Source: Euclidia mi (taxonomy: Eukaryota > Arthropoda > Insecta > Lepidoptera > Erebidae). From it: a stretch of DNA of 64,000 bases. Position 1 is the first letter of the stretch. Each line of letters begins with the position of its first letter. The stretch is taken from contig OX123186.2 of the NCBI GenBank assembly GCA_944739405.2, forward strand, positions 15,927,552-15,991,551, written 5' to 3'. The notes beneath the pieces are model-generated. The model had not been told where the DNA came from. It saw nothing but the letters and a program-made list of their open reading frames with translations, and made no database searches. The position numbers and the translations under genes were made by a program. This document shows, piece after piece, positions 1 through 10,025 of this stretch.

Positions 1-760
1 GGCGTCCTCTAGTTTAAGATATTTTCCAGGTGTTACGAATTTAGTGACTAGCCATTCACTAGGTAATGTAATACCTGTGAACGAACCATTCTTGTACATA
101 TAGATATGTATAATCTGAATCTCGGCAACGGCTCCAAAGATTATTATGATTTTTTAAGAAATATACATATATCTATCTGACTAGGATTCATATTTAGAAA
201 GCTGGAATCCAGGTAGGTGCTATGTAATGACACTTTACATTATAAGGTTCTAGGGCCTGTTTCATCCATGACATACATAAATATAGGTACCCAAATATAT
301 TTATAAACGTAACATCTCAGGCCACACGTTCAGATCAGGAAAAACAAAGACTGCTAAGTTTCCTCACATTACATTGAATCCCAATGCCCAACTGTCACTT
401 ACAGAAACTTACATGTATATAACCGTTTATCAAAAACTTGTGTCGATAAAAAACATCCGAGGCACAAAACTTGATGTTTCTGAATATATTACAAGTAATC
501 AGAACTCTTATAAGTTATGTAATTCCTGTCATTATTCTATCCCTTTCAAGCTTTATACGAAATAAATAAGGAGAATAAAAGAACACGTGCCTGGTATGTT
601 AAGCGATACTTTAGCTCCCAAGATATTACTTTGGCTTTTCACAATTGCTTCCACACATTATTGTGCTCTTCTCTGGAATGGTGTGGGTAGATTTATAATA
701 ATTTGTCATGGGCTTCAGATGTAATCATACAGTGTTTCATTGTCCCGAATATAACTACAT
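1..760. other. AT-rich stretch, no gene seen
   Basis: Only short chance ORFs are present (for example 374-565). I see no conserved protein motif, RNA gene or clear repeat boundary here. Confidence 0.5.
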
Positions 761-990
761 TACATACATACGTAGACTCACGCCTGTTTCCCTGAAGGGG
801 TAGACAGAGGCATATTAAACGCCCACTTTTCGCCAGTGTTTTGATCCCACGTAATAGGTGGCGAACCTATTGCCGCTTATCGGGATATTTTGTTTGTCAG
901 ACCCTCGTCCGTTGATCGGCAGGTGCACCACTTGCAGGTGAGGTTGGCTTGGGACCCTAAGTTCTTGGTGGGAACCCTATGCACCCTAAC
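761..990 (-). repeat. SINE-like repeat, copy 1
   Basis: The left end is a (TACA)n tail followed by a degenerate form of the TACCCCTTCGGGG tail that recurs through the window. A second copy lies at 31,586-31,819 in the opposite orientation. The two match over most of about 225 bp, including the stretch about lack or gain of the words ACCTGCAAGTGGTGCACCTG. Orientation is set by the tail, which lies on the left. Confidence 0.75.
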
Positions 991-2300
991 TACATTAAAA
1001 ACAATTAAAACTTTTTAAAGCTTATATGATAAGCCATGCCTAGAGGTTTGTGACAAAGTGGTGATCGGACGAAATTATCTACCTGTACACGTGGTTACAC
1101 GCGTTTGCCACTATCTGGTTTACGATGAGCTCTCATGAAGATTTTTGACATGATACAGCCCAACTAACAATTTAACGTCGTTCAAAAGTTTAGTAAACGT
1201 TATCTTAATACCTTTGATCGTAATACCTAAGTTGCACTAACGTTATAATAACGTTTACTTAACGCGAAAATGGCCCCAGTTATACGACCAACATTGTCGT
1301 ATAATAGACTTACAAAAGTCACAAGCTGACTTCCTTAACGTCATTCAAAAGTCGTATGAACGTAATAGAATTACTACTTTCGTCGCGCAGAAGTCGCATC
1401 ATAACTTTACAACGACTCGTCTGTTGTATTGTCGTCATACAGGTGTTTTTGAATGACTAAAACATTTTATTTGAGACAAGGAACAACGTCTGTAAGACTT
1501 ATTCATTTTTCTTGTTAGTGACATACGTGTTTGTGGTTTTGTTTCGAGATTTGAGAGCAAAATAAATAATTACAAGGAAATTAAAGATGAGTGTTATTTA
1601 ACTTATATTTATTTATCTCGCTGTATCTGTCTCTCATGTCGTTTAGTTCGACTGGGTTTTAAAGTTTTATGATAATATACCTATGTGTATTTGGTTCAGA
1701 TTTTCATGCCCCCTCGCAATTTTGTGTTTAAATCATTATATTTTTATTAGTAAAGATAAATTTATTTCGAAAAATGGAGGACATGTTGCTTTTGTCCCAA
1801 ACTTACCTCTTTACGACGTTGTAAAGACATAAAGTCGTACTAAGGTTATTTCAAGACCATGCAATACGCCATGACAGCTAGGCGCTAGCTATTAGGGTTT
1901 CTCATAAATTTAAAACCCTTTTCATATTGGTCACAGTAAAAATGCAGCAGTCAAATTTCAAAACATTCAAGGAAATTTTACCGGAAAATATGATCATTCA
2001 ATACTTGAATATAGATAAATTTCTAACGAGAGCAGATTTTAGACTTCTTAATTGATTTGGCCATGGGAAAGCACTCATTTTATAGTATCGGAAAAGTGCT
2101 ATGGTTGCCACAGTATAATTTCTTTCATACTGCGGCCATTTCATTTCATTATATCAAATAAAAACAAAATTGAAGATTTATTGCATTTTAAACATTTTTG
2201 GTGGTCTTATCATTGAGTTGATTAAATTCTCAGAAAATTCTCCAAATGCATATTTAAGTTTGTATTCCCAAAAAACTATTCATAAACATAACATGACGCC
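991..2300. other. AT-rich stretch with many ACGT/GTCGTA words
   Basis: No gene seen. From about 1,150 to 1,500 the DNA is unusually rich in words such as AACGTCGTT, GTCGTAT and AACGTT. A similar cluster occurs at 3,500-3,850. The two may be subterminal repeats of one old transposon (see findings). Confidence 0.35.
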
Positions 2301-2350
2301 TTGTTTCCCCGAAGAGTTGGGCAGAGGTATACCTATAGTACACCCACATT
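2301..2350 (-). repeat. SINE 3'-tail fragment
   Basis: Short degenerate match to the shared SINE/LINE tail (CACGCC, then CCCCGAAG, then GGGCAGAGGT, then CACCCACATTTTGCCA). Only the end of the element is left. Confidence 0.5.
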
Positions 2351-2384
2351 TTGCCAGAAAACGATAACAATACATAAAATAAAT

Positions 2385-2955
2385 ACACTTTTTTATGTGA
2401 TAAAACTACAAATAATCAATTTTCAGTCTTTTTTCCTTAATTGTGCTGTGAGACCTTGCTTTTTACCAAATTTCATGATTTTCGGTCAACGGGAAGTACC
2501 CTTAGGTTCTTATTTACTTGTGAGCATCAAAATATGTTGCATAAATGGCCGTATTTTTTTATTTTTTTGACTTATAAGCTTGATTTTTTATAGAAATCTA
2601 AAGGACTATAGACTTACGTATTTGATATTAATTTCAACTTGATACCTCCACGCTTTCCTGAGAAAAGGGGCCTTGACAGATGAAATACTTAATTTTTTTT
2701 TGTGATAAAGTTATAAATTAAAAATTTCGGACTTTTCCATAAATTGTTCTGTAAAACCTTGCTTCTTACAAAATTTCATGATTCTAGGTCTACCCGAAGT
2801 ACCCTATAGGTTTTGATTTACTTGCAAGCAACAAAATATATCGCTTTAGGCGACATAATATTTTGATCAGACAGACAAACGGACAGACAGACGGACAATG
2901 AAGTGATTCTATAAGGGTTCCGTTTTTTCTTTTTAGGTACGGAACACTAAAAAAA
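2385..2955 (+). repeat. Interspersed repeat with an internal duplication
   Basis: Two diverged direct units, about 2,390-2,540 and 2,700-2,850, share the run TTACCAAATTTCATGATT and then a GTACCC block. A GACAGACAGACGGAC run and a GGTTCCGTTTT...GGTACGGAACAC palindromic end follow. This end style is common in lepidopteran intergenic repeats; the class is not settled from sequence alone. Confidence 0.55.
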
Positions 2956-3104
2956 CATTTTTTTAATAAGTTTTGCTGCCAAATTTTTTTACAACCTGTA
3001 TAGATTAATCATTTTAAAATTTACTGATTAAAAACGAATCAATCACCACAACATTAATTGATAAATAAAAAATTCAATATCGGAAAAATCACACACAATA
3101 TTTT

Positions 3105-3296
3105 TTATAGAAATAAAATAAATATTGATACTGAACCCTTTTTTTGTTCATGTGTTGTACACTTTTCTTCTTCAACATTTGTTATTAATGCCACGGTTGC
3201 TGGCGTTGTACTTTTTAACAAAAGGAAATCTCGATTTACTTTCCTCTTGAAAGTTCCACTACGTTTAAATCTTCTCTCCGAATTTTTTGCTTCCAT
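3105..3296 (-). other. Possible N-terminal remnant of a transposon protein
   Basis: A 63-codon open frame starts with a basic, arginine/lysine-rich stretch (MEAKNSERRFKRSGTFKRKV) and moves into a mixed region before reaching low-complexity sequence. Basic starts of this kind occur in several lepidopteran DNA-transposon proteins, but I recognise no family. It lies between two clusters of ACGT-rich words (1.15-1.5 and 3.5-3.85 kb), which fits an old transposon. Chance is a real alternative. Confidence 0.2.
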
Positions 3297-3823
3297 TTTT
3301 CGTATTAAATTTAATCAAACTTTCCGTAAATATGGCGGCCTAGACGTTTTAAAGTAAAAACCTGACTTAAATGCGACTACAAGTTTGATTAAAGTCAGGG
3401 CATGACATTAAACGGAGATCATGTAATATATACGTTATATTTGAGTATTAAATAAACAACCAAGTCATTTAAGAGTCTCCAATTGACCGCTGTAAAACAG
3501 GAAAGTGATCGTTATATAAACGTCACTGTGAAAACGTCTATACAACTGCTACATTATATAAATGTCATATAAGGGTTTTTCAAAGACATCATTTGGTCAG
3601 TTCAAAACGTTTAATGGACTATAACGTTAGTATGACTATTGCGTTGTCGTACAAACGTTTTAGCTAAGACTATAATATAACGTCGTTTAATTTAGTTTGA
3701 CCAACGTTGCTAAGACCAGCTTATTATGACATATTCGTCGCACGACTAATAAGTTAAATTAAAGACGTCTAAAGGACCTAGTAGTCATCTCACTATCATT
3801 ATAAGACTGCTATCCAACTTTAT

Positions 3824-3849
3824 GTCGTATAAGTCAAGACTTATACGAC
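3824..3849. repeat. Perfect 12-bp hairpin, 2-nt loop
   Basis: Arms at 3,824-3,835 and 3,838-3,849 are exact reverse complements (GTCGTATAAGTC), with AA as the loop. A T-run follows. Confidence 0.9.
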
Positions 3850-4380
3850 GTTTTTTTTTGTTGGGAGGGAGTCAGTTCTAGCTATCCTGAACGTCGGATA
3901 ACAGACGCTCTGTGAAATATCTTGTTAATTTTCTCAAGTCTGGTTAGACAGTAAGGCAAAACTTTGGCTCCGAGTTTAAACACTTGTTGTTGACTATTAT
4001 GATGGTCGCATTAGTCTCGCTACCGAGATGCATTGGATCCGATTACTTCGTTTCTTCGTTGCATACGTCTTGGCCACGTCTAGTATTACCTATAATATAA
4101 GAGCTAGCTAATAATCTAAAACACACATTTTTATGCGCTTCTAATCTTATATCTAGATGCAATCTAGTAGAGGTAGCGTATCAAGCCGATCTCGTCGCAA
4201 ACGCTAAACGTTAGATTACGCCGTGGCGTTTTATGCTTATACAATCACTAAGTTTATATACATATTTAAGGTAGAGTAATATGTTCTTGAGTCAATGAAT
4301 GATTCACCGAAACTCTGCATATATACTGAGGGTGAGATATATTAAGTATTATTATGTAAGTGTAGTATGGGGTTAAGTAT
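3850..4380. other. AT-rich stretch, no gene seen
   Basis: No ORF, RNA gene or repeat boundary that I can support. Confidence 0.4.
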
Positions 4381-4389
4381 TATTATGTA

Positions 4390-4657
4390 TTAAGGCGTTG
4401 GTCTCGCGGCATAAATGTGCGCGTGGGATTGGGAGGTCTCGGGTTCGATTCCCGGGTCGGGCGAAGTGTTATTGGGTTTTCCGTTAGGAAATTCTCAGTA
4501 GCAGCACGGAGTCTGGTAATGTGCCCGGTACGGCAATAGGCTCGCCCCCTATTACGTGAAAAAAATCATGGCGAAATGTGGGTGTAATATTACACCTCTG
4601 CCTACCCCTTCGGGGATACAGGCGTGAGTCTATAAATAAAAAAAAATATAAAAAAAA
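4390..4657 (+). mobile_element. tRNA-derived SINE, 5'-shortened, with 9-bp TSD
   Basis: The element starts in the tRNA-like part: an A-box-like word (TGGTCTCGCGG) is followed by a perfect B-box core (GGTTCGATTCC, about 4,442-4,452). The body carries CGGTACGGCAATAGGCTCGC and the tail TGCCTACCCCTTCGGGG, then an A-rich end. TATTATGTA at 4,381-4,389 and 4,658-4,666 is the target-site duplication. It lacks the first ~140 bp present in the full copies at 55.6 and 59.6 kb. Confidence 0.85.
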
Positions 4658-4666
4658 TATTATGTA

Positions 4667-4940
4667 AGACTTGAATAACATCTTCTGTAAGCAAATAAAG
4701 ATTTCATTTTAATCTACCATCTATATTTTAGTTCCAAACTAAAATAAATATTTTTACATGCTCTATCTATATTTAAAGTGTATGACTGAAAATAACATTC
4801 AAATTTACATTTCGAATGAATTTTGTATTTAAATGTTATAAAAACTCACGTAAACTTATTGTCGAATAAAATGTTTTTAGTGTAAAGTCGTATTAATACA
4901 AAGTAATTTTTTATTCAATGAGGTGAGAGTAAAAGTCATA
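4667..4940. other. AT-rich stretch, no gene seen
   Basis: Nothing supportable beyond base composition. Confidence 0.4.
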
Positions 4941-4944
4941 GAAA

Positions 4945-5310
4945 TATTATATGTAGAGAACTTTTAATATGTCTGTCCATCTGTCTGTCCTGTATTTCAC
5001 AGTCACTTTTTCCGAAACTATTAAGATTACACGTTTGAACTAATTAAAATACATGCTATAGATCGTAATAAAAACTTTCAACGAAAATTGGTTTGAACGG
5101 TATGTAGTCAGTAGTTTTTAAGATATACACATTCATATGTTCGCAAATATAACATTGTCGTTTATACAAACACTATGGAAACCAAAGTTTTTTGTGCTGG
5201 CGATAAAGTGATAGTGGAATCTAGCTAGGTGAAGATAATGGGTATTTTTAGTTGATACTTCTACTACGGAACCCTTCATAGGCAAGTCCAACTCGCTCGT
5301 GAACTAATTA
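4945..5310 (+). repeat. Interspersed repeat (CTACGGAACCCTTCATAGGC type)
   Basis: It contains TGTCTGTCCATCTGTCTGTCC near the left end and CTACTACGGAACCCTTCATA plus AACTCGCTCGTG at the right end. The combination is a familiar lepidopteran repeat ending. The class is unknown to me and the limits are approximate. Confidence 0.5.
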
Positions 5311-6124
5311 TTATTTATGACTAGATGCGCCCGTGGTTATACGAACTTATTTAAGGCCCGTCAGGCCGCTCCGGAACCGTCGCGCAAAACCTGATGTTAT
5401 AATTATAACCAACAGCCTTCTTATAGTGTCACATCTGTTAGATAGTAAGATCAAATAACGAATTAACAAATATTAGTTACTCTAGATAAATTTAACATTT
5501 ATTGTTTGATGTTTATTATATTAACATTATATTCATACAAAACGGTCTATTACTTACGTGTTGTGAAAGCCATGTGAAACCATAGAACAAAAAGCCCATT
5601 TTGTCATAATTATTTATTACGATCGACTAACTCTCGTCTTTGTAATCTTATCGCAAAAAGAAAACACATTCTAAAGGTCTTTAACAAAATGAATTATATG
5701 CTGGTAAAAGTTGTGAGCTTTGTCGCTGTAACGACAGAAGTGGTTTTTGTTTTGAACTAAGACCATCGTAACGTAAGAATTTACAAAACTTCATACGTGA
5801 TGACGAAATATTCAGTTTTAAAGGTTTCGTCCGTACCGACACAACCGATCTTTTATTATTTAACAAAGTTAAAATAAGACTAAATAATAATATATTCTCA
5901 TGTATGCAACCAATCAAGCATACGTCCTACTGGAATTCATTGACTTAAGATTATATTAGTTTTGTTTCATACTTATTATTAGATATAAATAAGATCAAGT
6001 CATTGACTGCCTGAGCTTCTTGGATAAAAAGGATTCGCCAAAATTTAGCAATGAACTTTATTTATAGCGCTTGAATCAAAACATGTTTTTACATAAAGCG
6101 GTTACATCACGAGCTTTGATATTA
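5311..6124. other. AT-rich stretch, no gene seen
   Basis: Short ORFs on the minus strand (e.g. 5,681-5,917) show no recognisable domain. No repeat boundary found. Confidence 0.4.
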
Positions 6125-6480
6125 ATCTGTCCCAATACTACTAATGAGATGAGGAGTATAGTTACAGTCTTCATCTCATTATGAAAAGGGTTAGGCTAAG
6201 TCTACCACGCTGACCATGTGTGGGTAGGCAAACTTTGTCTGGTCTTATCTTTTATTATTATATTTTTACTTATTCTGTTTATAAAAGCGAGCGATATACA
6301 TCAATTGAATCGTTACATAAATTCAAAAATTTGTTGTTTCGCACCCTGGGTTTAAACCCGAGTTCCTCTACGTAGCGGTCTGTTGGTCCCTCAGCTACTG
6401 TTCCGCAGAGGGATTTGTCGATTGTAATAATTAGTCCGGTCAATATAGACATTTGAAATAACAATAATTGCCGGAGAGCC
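6125..6480 (-). repeat. tRNA-derived SINE, degenerate
   Basis: Same layout as the repeat at 9,225-9,535. The left part has a diverged TCTCATTATGAAAAGGGTTAGG and GTCTACCACGCTGACC block. The right part (about 6,340-6,420) is a tRNA-like head in reverse, with CTCTACGTAGCGGTCTGTTG. About 80 bp of unrelated AT-rich sequence separates the two parts. Confidence 0.6.
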
Positions 6481-6900
6481 AAATATTAGTGGAGAGCTAG
6501 GGTTTACCATAACAAATAAAGTCTTAAAAGTCCCCATTGATCCCATGTGTGCTACAAAAGTTATTCGGGGTCAAACGTCAAAATTTAAAGTTTATTGAAT
6601 TTTCTTGAAAACTTTTTTATCAAAATAAAATCTTACCCAAAGTTGTAGACCTTAAAATGTTCTACAAAAATGGTATTAATGATTTTTTCCTAAGAGTTAC
6701 CATTTCAGAGATATCGCGATTCTAAGAGTCACATCATACATGATATGCACACATTTCCACGCCACCTGTGAGGTACTGTACTCGGCGCGTTTTTTTTTAC
6801 CGTGGTTTCCCCTGTAGGCCTACTCCACTAACTGTCATGACAATTTTAGGATAATTTAAGGGAACAATACTCGTCAAGTTCTAGATATTACCTTATAATT

Positions 6901-7302
6901 TTATTGATTATTGATATTGATTATTGATATTGATTATTGATATTGATTATTGATATTGATTATTGATATTGATTATTGATATTGATTATTGATATTGATT
7001 ATTGATATTGATTATTGATATTGATTATTGATATTGATTATTGATATTGATTATTGATATTGATTATTGATTATTGATATTGATTATTGATATTGATTAT
7101 TGATATTGATTATTGATATTGATTATTGATATTGATTATTGATATTGATTATTGATATTGATTATTGATATTGATTATTGATATTGATTATTGATATTGA
7201 TTATTGATATTGATTATTGATATTGATTATTGATATTGATTATTGATATTGATTATTGATATTGATTATTGATATTGATTATTGATATTGCTATTGATTA
7301 TT
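6901..7302 (+). repeat. 13-bp minisatellite, about 30 copies
   Basis: The unit is GATTATTGATATT, repeated almost without change. One shortened unit lies near 7,062-7,080 and the last unit decays (TATTGCTATTG). The uniformity suggests recent expansion. Confidence 0.97.
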
Positions 7303-7333
7303 GGGTTAACTATTGTTTTAATTTTTTAGATAT

Positions 7334-7541
7334 TTTAATCAAATTCATACTCTTCAAAGTCTACTTCAACAGTCATGTCTTCTTCGATTTCTTTTTCTTC
7401 CTCTTCTTCTTGCTGGATGTTCATAAATTGTTTTAATGTGGCTGAATCAAAGTTCAAAAAGTTTTTCTGGAGCAGGTTGATTCCACACCTCAAACAATAA
7501 TTACGGAAGAAATTCGCTTTCTTCTTGCGGTTTATGGAGCT
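7334..7541 (-). pseudogene. Unidentified coding-like remnant with acidic tail
   Basis: On the minus strand an open frame of about 68 codons ends in a natural-looking stop. It has a Cys-rich pair (NYCLRCG) and then a strongly acidic C-terminus (QQEEEEEKEIEED followed by FEEYEFD). The composition looks like protein coding rather than chance. It starts without a methionine and lies 30 bp from a plus-strand remnant at 7,571-7,801, so the two may be parts of one rearranged gene of a mobile element. I do not recognise the family. Confidence 0.35.
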
Positions 7542-7570
7542 CCAAAAAAAATTACTTGCATTGATAAATT

Positions 7571-7801
7571 TTGTTACTTAACTTTTGTAAAAAATATGCG
7601 AAACGCGAAACAAGTACAACTATCATGTCTTCCTCCAACATCGGCATTCAACACTCGTATCGAGTATTCTATCAAGTTCAAACATGGCTAGGCAATCAAC
7701 TGAACCCAGAAGACTGGGGTTGGCAATTGATAGATAATACTCTGGAACCGCGTAGAGCAACCGTGGTGCGGAAAACCGAATCTGAAATTGAAACTAACTA
7801 G
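7571..7801 (+). pseudogene. Remnant of a repetitive arthropod protein family
   Basis: The middle of this 76-codon frame reads QHSYRVFYQVQTWLG and then LNPEDWGWQLIDNTLEP. From memory, a tract of this shape (histidine, tyrosine, Gln-rich run, Trp-Gly, then DWGW) occurs in an uncharacterised multi-copy arthropod protein. There it sits before a cysteine-rich tail that is absent here. After LEP the frame diverges and ends. I therefore call it a truncated remnant of a repeated gene, not a working host gene; no function is claimed. Confidence 0.4.
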
Positions 7802-7848
7802 CTTTCTAATCGATACTGGTCACGTGGCCTCGCTAGACTAAGAACTAG

Positions 7849-7893
7849 AACAAGACTGACTCGTGTACATATTGTACACGAGTCAGTCTTGTT
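7849..7893. repeat. Perfect 21-bp palindrome, 3-nt loop
   Basis: Arms 7,849-7,869 and 7,873-7,893 are exact reverse complements (AACAAGACTGACTCGTGTAC plus A), loop TAT. Confidence 0.95.
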
Positions 7894-8034
7894 ATATTAC
7901 GACCAGTTTCAAATGAGATAATCAGTTACACCGTTGATTGAATAAATGTCATATATGTAATGCCATTTATTGAATATGTTTTACGGAATAATGTTCATTC
8001 ACTTAAAATAATAATTTGTTATAGAATATCATAC

Positions 8035-8140
8035 ATCGTGACATCATCACCTCAGTCGATAGATGTCCATTGCTGTACATAGGCCTCCCAAAGGCTCGTC
8101 ACATAGACCGATTTTGAGCCGCCCGTTTTCCGCCATCTCA
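8035..8140 (-). repeat. LINE/SINE 3'-end fragment (GGCGGCTCAA family)
   Basis: In reverse it reads GGGCGGCTCAAAATCGG, then GGAGGCCTATG, then GGACATCTATCGACTGA. Related ends lie at 31,425-31,530 and 58,508-58,585 on the plus strand. Confidence 0.6.
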
Positions 8141-8419
8141 ACAATATCGTATGAATCGTCTAACAAACTACATTTTGACGAGGTCTCTCTGCGTTTAGGT
8201 AGATGGAAATAAAATTGGTAGGTGAAGCATTGCTGATGTAATTAACGTGAAAGTAACGGAAACCACTCTACCAAGGAAATATTAGTGTTGCCTATAACCC
8301 TGTGGCAAAAAAAAAATGACCATGAGCTGTTAGCCGTAGAGTTCTCTGATGCTAATCCTGGATACAGAAGTAGAAAGTACTTTTCATAAAATTGTATTGC
8401 TGCCGGCATTGTAACAAAA

Positions 8420-8625
8420 TCTTAATATATAAAATCGTTGCGTTACTGACTGACTGACAGACACGCTACAGCCGAAACTATTGGGCGCAGGAAGCTGAAA
8501 TTTGGCATGTATGTTCCTTGGGGATCGTAGGGGTGCACTAAGAAGGGATTTCCCGAAATTCCCACGGGATCGGCCAAAAGGGTAAATATAAAATGCAAGT
8601 AAAACAAAAGCTTGTAATCGTCAAA
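8420..8625 (+). repeat. Interspersed repeat (TTGCGTTACTGACTGACTGA family)
   Basis: It shares TTGCGTTACTGACTGACTGA and AAACTATTGGGCGCAG with 28,300-28,355 (plus) and, in reverse, 32,640-32,700. Class not settled; a non-autonomous Helitron or LINE end are both possible. Confidence 0.55.
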
Positions 8626-8829
8626 ATAACTTTAAAATAAAATATTCCCATTCAACCATTAACAGAGTTCAGGACATTTTAATACATGTTTGAATTGTAC
8701 CCACAGTTCAGAACGTATCGGTAATTGCGTGATTCCCTTTGATCCCACCCGGTAAACTGAACAACTGAATTCGAAATTGATTTTTAACTATTAACTTTGG
8801 TGCCGAAACGATCCATCTGAGATATGAAA

Positions 8830-9011
8830 TCTTTATAAATAAAAATGAATCATCGAAATGTCTGTACGCGCATAACTTCCAAACCAGTGCACCAAATTGG
8901 GTAAATCTTTCATTTATTGGTTGATATTGCCTGTATAAGAATTGTATGAAAAAACAATAATAGCAAATATTTGATAAGAAATGGCGGTACGAAGATCGCC
9001 GAGTCAGCTAG
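8830..9011 (+). mobile_element. Short non-autonomous Helitron
   Basis: The 5' end begins TCTTTATAAATAAAAATGAA directly after an A (8,829). The 3' end is GATCGCCGAGTCAGCTAG followed by T (9,012). This matches the Helitron rule of 5'-TC, 3'-CTRR and insertion between A and T. A GGCG...CGCC stem lies about a dozen bases before the end. There is no coding capacity, so it would need a Rep/helicase from elsewhere. Similar ends are common in lepidopteran genomes. Confidence 0.65.
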
Positions 9012-9224
9012 TAAGTAATAAATTGTAGTATTTACTTGTAAAACATATAAGTAATGTAATGCTATTGAATATTATTTATTGAAATTGATCTACTTTGTTT
9101 GTTTCAGGTTCTGTAGCCACTGTTGTTATTTGCATGATTAAATTACATTATCTATATGTCAATGATAGTTCATTATGTTTGGCAGATTTCTCTGTGGACA
9201 CAATTATACTTGTCATTAAATTCT
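9012..9224. other. AT-rich gap between repeats
   Basis: No gene or repeat boundary supported. Confidence 0.4.
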
Positions 9225-9535
9225 TCAAAAGTCATCATCATCAACCCTTTATACTGTCCCACTGCTGGGCACGGGCCTCTTCTCACTATGAGAAGGGTAA
9301 GGCCATAGTCCACCACGCTGGCTAAGTGCGGGTTGGCAGACTTCACATGTCTTTCGAGAACATTATGGAGAACCTCAGACATGCAGATTTCCTCACGATG
9401 TTTTCCTTCACCGTTTAGCAATCGATAATTTAATACGCACTTAACTCCGTAAAGTCATTGGTGCGTGCCGTGGATTCGAACCCAAGACCCTCTGCGTAGC
9501 AGTCTGTCGGTCTCTCGACTCAGCTTTCGCTGCCT
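9225..9535 (-). mobile_element. tRNA-derived SINE
   Basis: Read in reverse, the head has a tRNA-like B box (GGGTTCGAATCCACGG), then GCACGCACCAATGACTTTA. The body has GTGGTGGACTATGGCC, and GCCCGTGCCCAGCAGTGGGA precedes a (TGA)n tail. The layout is a classic lepidopteran SINE. The open frames inside it on both strands are chance. Confidence 0.8.
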
Positions 9536-9763
9536 TCTTCAAAAGTAGAGTAAGATAAATTTAATTGAAACCATATATTTTGGTATGTCTAACAATCGTA
9601 TAAAAAATTGATTATAGAAAATAATAATAACAATCAGACGGGTAATCGGACTCAGCATGCGATTACCACAATGAACGTTAGATGCACTTAACGATCATTA
9701 TTTAAAAAAAATATGATTTCTTTTAAACACTCGCGTTGCATGTTTAAGAATATATATCTATAC

Positions 9764-9897
9764 AGGAATAACGCGAACGTGCATTAGGTATTTACATACC
9801 TTATTTTGTTTGACGTTTCGAGATGGTTGCACGTCCCGTGGTCGCAAGCTGACTGGTGTAGCGATGTCACATCGCATGCATGTTCGCGTTAATTCCA
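9764..9897. repeat. Small inverted-repeat (MITE-like) unit at the LINE 3' end
   Basis: The outer arms are near-reverse complements: AGGAATAACGCGAACGTGCA on the left and ATGCATGTTCGCGTTAATTC on the right, with one indel. The inside contains TTTGACGTTTCGAGATGG. It abuts the end of the LINE. Confidence 0.6.
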
Positions 9898-10025
9898 GTA
9901 TTTTTTTTATAAAAAAAAAACCTGTCAAATTGACTTCACGCTGCCTGATGGTAAGCTGACAGTGAAATTCTGTTGGGAAGGCCACTATCCCCAATTGCTG
10001 GTTAAGCAATGTGACATGACGGCCC

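Noticed and set aside
4390..4465. tRNA gene
   Set aside because: The tRNA-like block with a perfect B box lacks a full cloverleaf and is part of a SINE with a TSD. The same applies to heads at 9.5, 25.4, 27.9, 33.4, 34.9, 38.3, 55.8 and 59.8 kb.
9095..9421. ORFs 9,095-9,325 (+) and 9,173-9,421 (-)
   Set aside because: Both cross a tRNA-derived SINE that has no coding function.
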